DNA from: Numidum massiliense | Lineage (GTDB): Bacteria; Bacillota; Bacilli; Thermoactinomycetales; Novibacillaceae | Assembly: GCF_001375555.1 (NCBI RefSeq) | Contig: NZ_CTDZ01000009.1 | Location: 248,001 to 312,000, forward strand | Direction of reading: 5' to 3' | Length of the DNA: 64,000 bases | Shown here: piece by piece, positions 61,521-64,000 of the stretch | Layout of the letters: every line of letters begins with the position of its first letter | How positions within the stretch are numbered: position 1 is the stretch's first letter | The notes under the pieces: model-generated | What the model saw: only the letters and a program-made list of their open reading frames with translations | Told to the model about the DNA's origin: nothing | Database searches by the model: none | Made by a program: the position numbers and the translations under genes

Positions 61521-62105
61521 ATGGCGAAACGTACTGGAGAAAAATACGAGGCAATTATTGATGCCGCTGTGAGAGTGATCGCGCGCAACGGCTACCACAA
61601 CGCACAAGTGTCCAAAATTGCCCGCGAGGCAAATGTTGCCGACGGCACGATCTACCTTTATTTTGAAAATAAAAACGACGTGCTCATCTCGTTGTTTAAA
61701 GAAAAAATGGGGCGCTTCATCCAAGATATGGAGCGAACGATGATGACGATTGCCAATCCGGCGGAGCAGCTAAAAACGTTGATCACTTCCCATTTCCGCT
61801 ATTTAGAGACGGATGGGGAGCTTGCGATTGTGACGCAAATTGAGTTGCGGCAATCGAATCCGGAAGTGCGGGAAGAGATCGGACAAATATTAAAGTCGTA
61901 TTTGGGTGTCATCGACGAGATCGTCCGGGCAGGGCAAAGAATCGGCATGTTTCGGCAAAACCTTGACGTGAAGTTAGCGCGAAAGATGATTTTTGGTACG
62001 CTAGACGAAATTGTGACCTCGTGGATTATGAATGGGTGTAAGTATTCGATCACAGAGATGACCGAACCTGTGCACGATTTGTTTTTACAAGGTTTAAAAG
62101 CTTAG
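61521..62105 (+). CDS. fadR: TetR-family fatty-acid-degradation repressor FadR
   Basis: 194 residues, the length of B. subtilis FadR (YsiA). The N-terminal TetR helix-turn-helix is AIIDAAVRVIARNGYHNAQV then SKIAREANVADGTIYLYFEN. The C-terminal ligand domain is expected to bind long-chain acyl-CoA, releasing DNA. ATG 61521 has TGAGGAT upstream; ATG 61509 would place that site inside the gene. It is the likely ligand-sensing partner of the three TGAATG-N6-CATTCA palindromes in this window. Confidence 0.92.
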   Translation: MAKRTGEKYEAIIDAAVRVIARNGYHNAQVSKIAREANVADGTIYLYFENKNDVLISLFKEKMGRFIQDMERTMMTIANPAEQLKTLITSHFRYLETDGELAIVTQIELRQSNPEVREEIGQILKSYLGVIDEIVRAGQRIGMFRQNLDVKLARKMIFGTLDEIVTSWIMNGCKYSITEMTEPVHDLFLQGLKA

Positions 62106-62198
62106 CGTTAATTGGTATGATCATTATATAAATAAAGTGATTAGTAGCGCCGCAACTTGTGGCGCTCGCTATCACGTAACATTGCAAGGAGGGAGAGT

Positions 62199-62972
62199 GT
62201 GAACGACCTTATTCGGTTGGAAGTCATTCATCGCGTCGCTTATATCGCCATCGATCGACCCCCGGCCAATGCGTTAAGTCGGTCATTACTCGTACAGCTG
62301 CAGCAAGCGGTTACACGCGTAAAAGATGACAGCGCGATCAAGGTAGCTGTCATTAAAGGTTCTGGAAAAATGTTTGTCGCTGGTGCCGACATTAAGGAGA
62401 TGGCTGAGACAGCGAATGCGGCCGGCAGCGAACTGGCGAAAGGCGGCCAAGCTGTCCTAAACGACATTGAACAATCGCCGAAACCGTTTATCGCCGCACT
62501 CAACGGGCACTGTCTCGGCGGGGGATTGGAATTAGCGATGGCCTGTCATTTACGGTACGCCGTGGAGGGGGCAAAGCTTGGTCAGCCAGAGATCAATTTA
62601 GGGCTCATCCCCGGTTTCGGTGGCACGCAGCGCCTCACGCGTCTCGTCGGGGAGACAGTGGCGATGGAGATGATGTTAACGGGCGCACCGCTGTCAGCAG
62701 AGCGAGCGCATTCACTTCGCCTCGTCAACCGCGTGTTTCCCGCGGCGCAACTCGATCCGGAAGTTCGGCGCATTGCTGAGCTGATCGCCGGTAAAAGCGC
62801 AGTCGCCACGAGAGAAATTGTCGGCGCTGTGCGGGCGGCAGGTGACGTACCTCTGGCGGAAGGCCTTGATTTTGAGGCAGATGCGTTTGGTCGCGCGTTT
62901 GCTTCCGACGATAAGCGGGAAGGTATTGCAGCTTTTATCGAAAAGCGCGAACCGCATTTTAAGGATAAATAA
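62199..62972 (+). CDS. fadB: Enoyl-CoA hydratase
   Basis: 257 residues, crotonase fold. Oxyanion-hole segments KMFVAGADIKEMAE and ALNGHCLGGGLELAMACHLR are present, and GQPEINLGLIPGFGGTQRLT contains the catalytic glutamates. It hydrates trans-2-enoyl-CoA in beta-oxidation. GTG 62199 has AAGGAGGGAG upstream. B. subtilis has the same fadR-fadB-etfB-etfA order. Confidence 0.93.
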   Translation: MNDLIRLEVIHRVAYIAIDRPPANALSRSLLVQLQQAVTRVKDDSAIKVAVIKGSGKMFVAGADIKEMAETANAAGSELAKGGQAVLNDIEQSPKPFIAALNGHCLGGGLELAMACHLRYAVEGAKLGQPEINLGLIPGFGGTQRLTRLVGETVAMEMMLTGAPLSAERAHSLRLVNRVFPAAQLDPEVRRIAELIAGKSAVATREIVGAVRAAGDVPLAEGLDFEADAFGRAFASDDKREGIAAFIEKREPHFKDK

Positions 62973-62985
62973 GGAGGATTTATTC

Positions 62986-63753
62986 ATGAATATACTCGTG
63001 TGCATTAAGCAAACGTTCGACACAGAAGAGCGTATCGACATTCAAGACGGTCAAATTAGTGAAGACGGGGTAGAGTTCGTCATGAACCCGTACGACGAGT
63101 ACGCGGTCGAAGAAGCGATTAAGTTGAAAGAAGAACACGGCGGAGAAGTGACGGTCATTACGATTGGTCCCGACCGCGCTGAACAGGCCCTCCGCACCGC
63201 GCTAGCGATGGGCGCCGATAAAGGGATCATCGCCAGTGACGATTCTTTGTTCGGGGACGAGTATACGACGGCGAAAGTGTTGGCAGCGGTCATTAAAGAC
63301 CTCGAATACGACATCATTCTCGGGGGTTACATGGCTGTCGACGACGGTTCGGCACAAGTCGGGCCGCGCCTGGCGGAGGAATTGGGCATTCCGCACATTT
63401 CCACCATTACCGAACTCTCGATTGACGGTGACGAAGTGAAAGTGGCGAAAGACATCGAAGGTGATGTCGCTTACTTGAAGACGAAGCTACCCGTCCTATT
63501 AACGGCGCAACAAGGGCTCAACGACCCACGCTATCCGTCGCTACCCGGCATTATGAAAGCGAAACGCAAACCGCTCGACCGCTTAGACGCTGACGACCTC
63601 TCTCTCGACGCGGACGCCATCGCGGCGAAAACGGAGGAACTGGACGTTTTCTTACCACCGGAAAAAGCGGCTGGGCGCATTTTAACGGGTGAGTTGGACG
63701 AGCAAGTAGACGAATTGTTAGAGCTGCTGAAAAACGAGGCGAAAGTCATCTAA
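62986..63753 (+). CDS. etfB: Electron transfer flavoprotein, beta subunit
   Basis: 255 residues. MNILVCIKQTFDTEERI opens the ETF fold, NPYDEYAVEEAIKLKE and ALAMGADKGI follow, and AVDDGSAQVGPRLAEELG is the AMP-binding region. With EtfA it carries electrons from acyl-CoA dehydrogenases to the respiratory chain. AAGGAGGATT precedes ATG 62986, thirteen bases after fadB. Confidence 0.96.
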   Translation: MNILVCIKQTFDTEERIDIQDGQISEDGVEFVMNPYDEYAVEEAIKLKEEHGGEVTVITIGPDRAEQALRTALAMGADKGIIASDDSLFGDEYTTAKVLAAVIKDLEYDIILGGYMAVDDGSAQVGPRLAEELGIPHISTITELSIDGDEVKVAKDIEGDVAYLKTKLPVLLTAQQGLNDPRYPSLPGIMKAKRKPLDRLDADDLSLDADAIAAKTEELDVFLPPEKAAGRILTGELDEQVDELLELLKNEAKVI

Positions 63754-63844
63754 TTGGTTTGTTACCACACATGCGTGCGGAGCAGTTAGTGAACAAACGC
63801 GCATGACGCTTTTTGAAGGGGAAAACTAAGGAGGGAACCGACTT

Positions 63845-64000
63845 ATGAGTCGAAAAATATTAGTTTTTACAGAGCTAAGGGAGCAAACGCTCAGGCAAGT
63901 ATCTTTTGAGGCACTCACGGCTGCGCGGCGGTTAACGGATGGGGGGACGATCACGGCGGTTGTCACAGGAAACGGCCTACCGGACGTTACCGCGGAATTA
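63845..64000 (+). CDS. etfA: Electron transfer flavoprotein, alpha subunit (N-terminal part)
   Basis: The first 52 codons before the window ends: MSRKILVFTELREQTLRQVS, then FEALTAARRLTDG, the usual EtfA N-terminus. AAGGAGGGAACC lies upstream of ATG 63845. Order and spacing after etfB support the call; the FAD-binding C-terminal domain lies beyond the window. Confidence 0.9.
   Translation, partial: MSRKILVFTELREQTLRQVSFEALTAARRLTDGGTITAVVTGNGLPDVTAEL

Noticed and set aside
1-64000. CRISPR arrays, insertion sequences, rRNA and tRNA genes
   Set aside because: No regularly spaced identical repeats, transposase-like frames with terminal inverted repeats, or rRNA/tRNA sequences were recognised by eye; a tRNAscan and ISfinder search would settle it.

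Overview
The window reads as one chromosomal stretch of an endospore-forming Bacillales bacterium. It carries sspI, sleB, spoVAF and ytaF, four T-box leaders, and gene neighbourhoods close to Bacillus subtilis (polA-mutM-coaE, nrdR-dnaB-dnaI, thrS, infC-rpmI-rplT, ktr-ysgA-pheST, zapA-cvpA-polX-mutS2-yshE, lcfA-fadR-fadB-etfBA). GTG and TTG starts are frequent, and one ATT (infC) and one probable CTG (cvpA) start are visible. Moderately GC-rich coding DNA with this synteny suggests a thermophile-type family such as Thermoactinomycetaceae or a relative; that placement is inference. No insertion sequence, prophage, CRISPR array, rRNA or tRNA gene was recognised.

Layout. 1-5.4 kb: 3' end of a phenylacetate (paa) catabolic cluster (crotonase end, aldehyde dehydrogenase, two hotdog thioesterases, PaaK ligase, PaaX repressor). 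5.4-7.4 kb: aldo/keto reductase and EamA transporter on the minus strand. 7.6-12.5 kb: polA-mutM-coaE-lytic transglycosylase. 12.6-15.5 kb: gapB with a CcpN-like operator, convergent with a Na/Pi cotransporter. 15.8-18.9 kb: nrdR-dnaB-dnaI. 18.9-21.7 kb: ytaF, hutP, and a minus-strand HTH-TPR regulator whose stop codon overlaps a 31-codon ORF encoding a hydrophobic peptide, which looks like an RNPP quorum-sensing pair. 22.2 kb: an unrecognised secreted coiled-coil protein. 23.1-28.3 kb: two adjacent threonyl-tRNA synthetase genes, each with its own T-box. 28.4-29.9 kb: infC-rpmI-rplT with an L20-type leader. 30.5-39.5 kb: ilvD, then ilvB-ilvH-ilvC-leuA-leuB behind a strong promoter, an unclassified structured RNA and a Leu T-box; leuC and leuD are absent. 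39.8-43.8 kb: small aromatic protein, Hsp20, M42 peptidase, sspI, ktr, an SPOUT methylase. 43.8-48.0 kb: pheS-pheT with a Phe T-box. 48.3-57.2 kb: zapA, cvpA, polX, sleB, a holin-like membrane protein, mutS2, a DUF350 protein, spoVAF. 57.2-64 kb: a tandemly duplicated acyl-CoA synthetase gene, then fadR-fadB-etfB-etfA, with three FadR-type operators.

How it works together. Most of the window is housekeeping, but regulation is rich: amino-acid supply is read by four T-boxes (Thr, Thr, Leu, Phe), fatty-acid degradation by a local TetR repressor with three matching operators, gluconeogenesis by a CcpN-type site, and phenylacetate use by PaaX. The least explained elements are the HTH-TPR/peptide pair (20.3-21.7 kb), the switch-like RNA before the ilvB T-box (32.65-32.77 kb), the roughly 20-nt repeat polypyrimidine tract before ilvD (30.25-30.37 kb), and the lcfA duplication with a relic of spoVAF between the copies.
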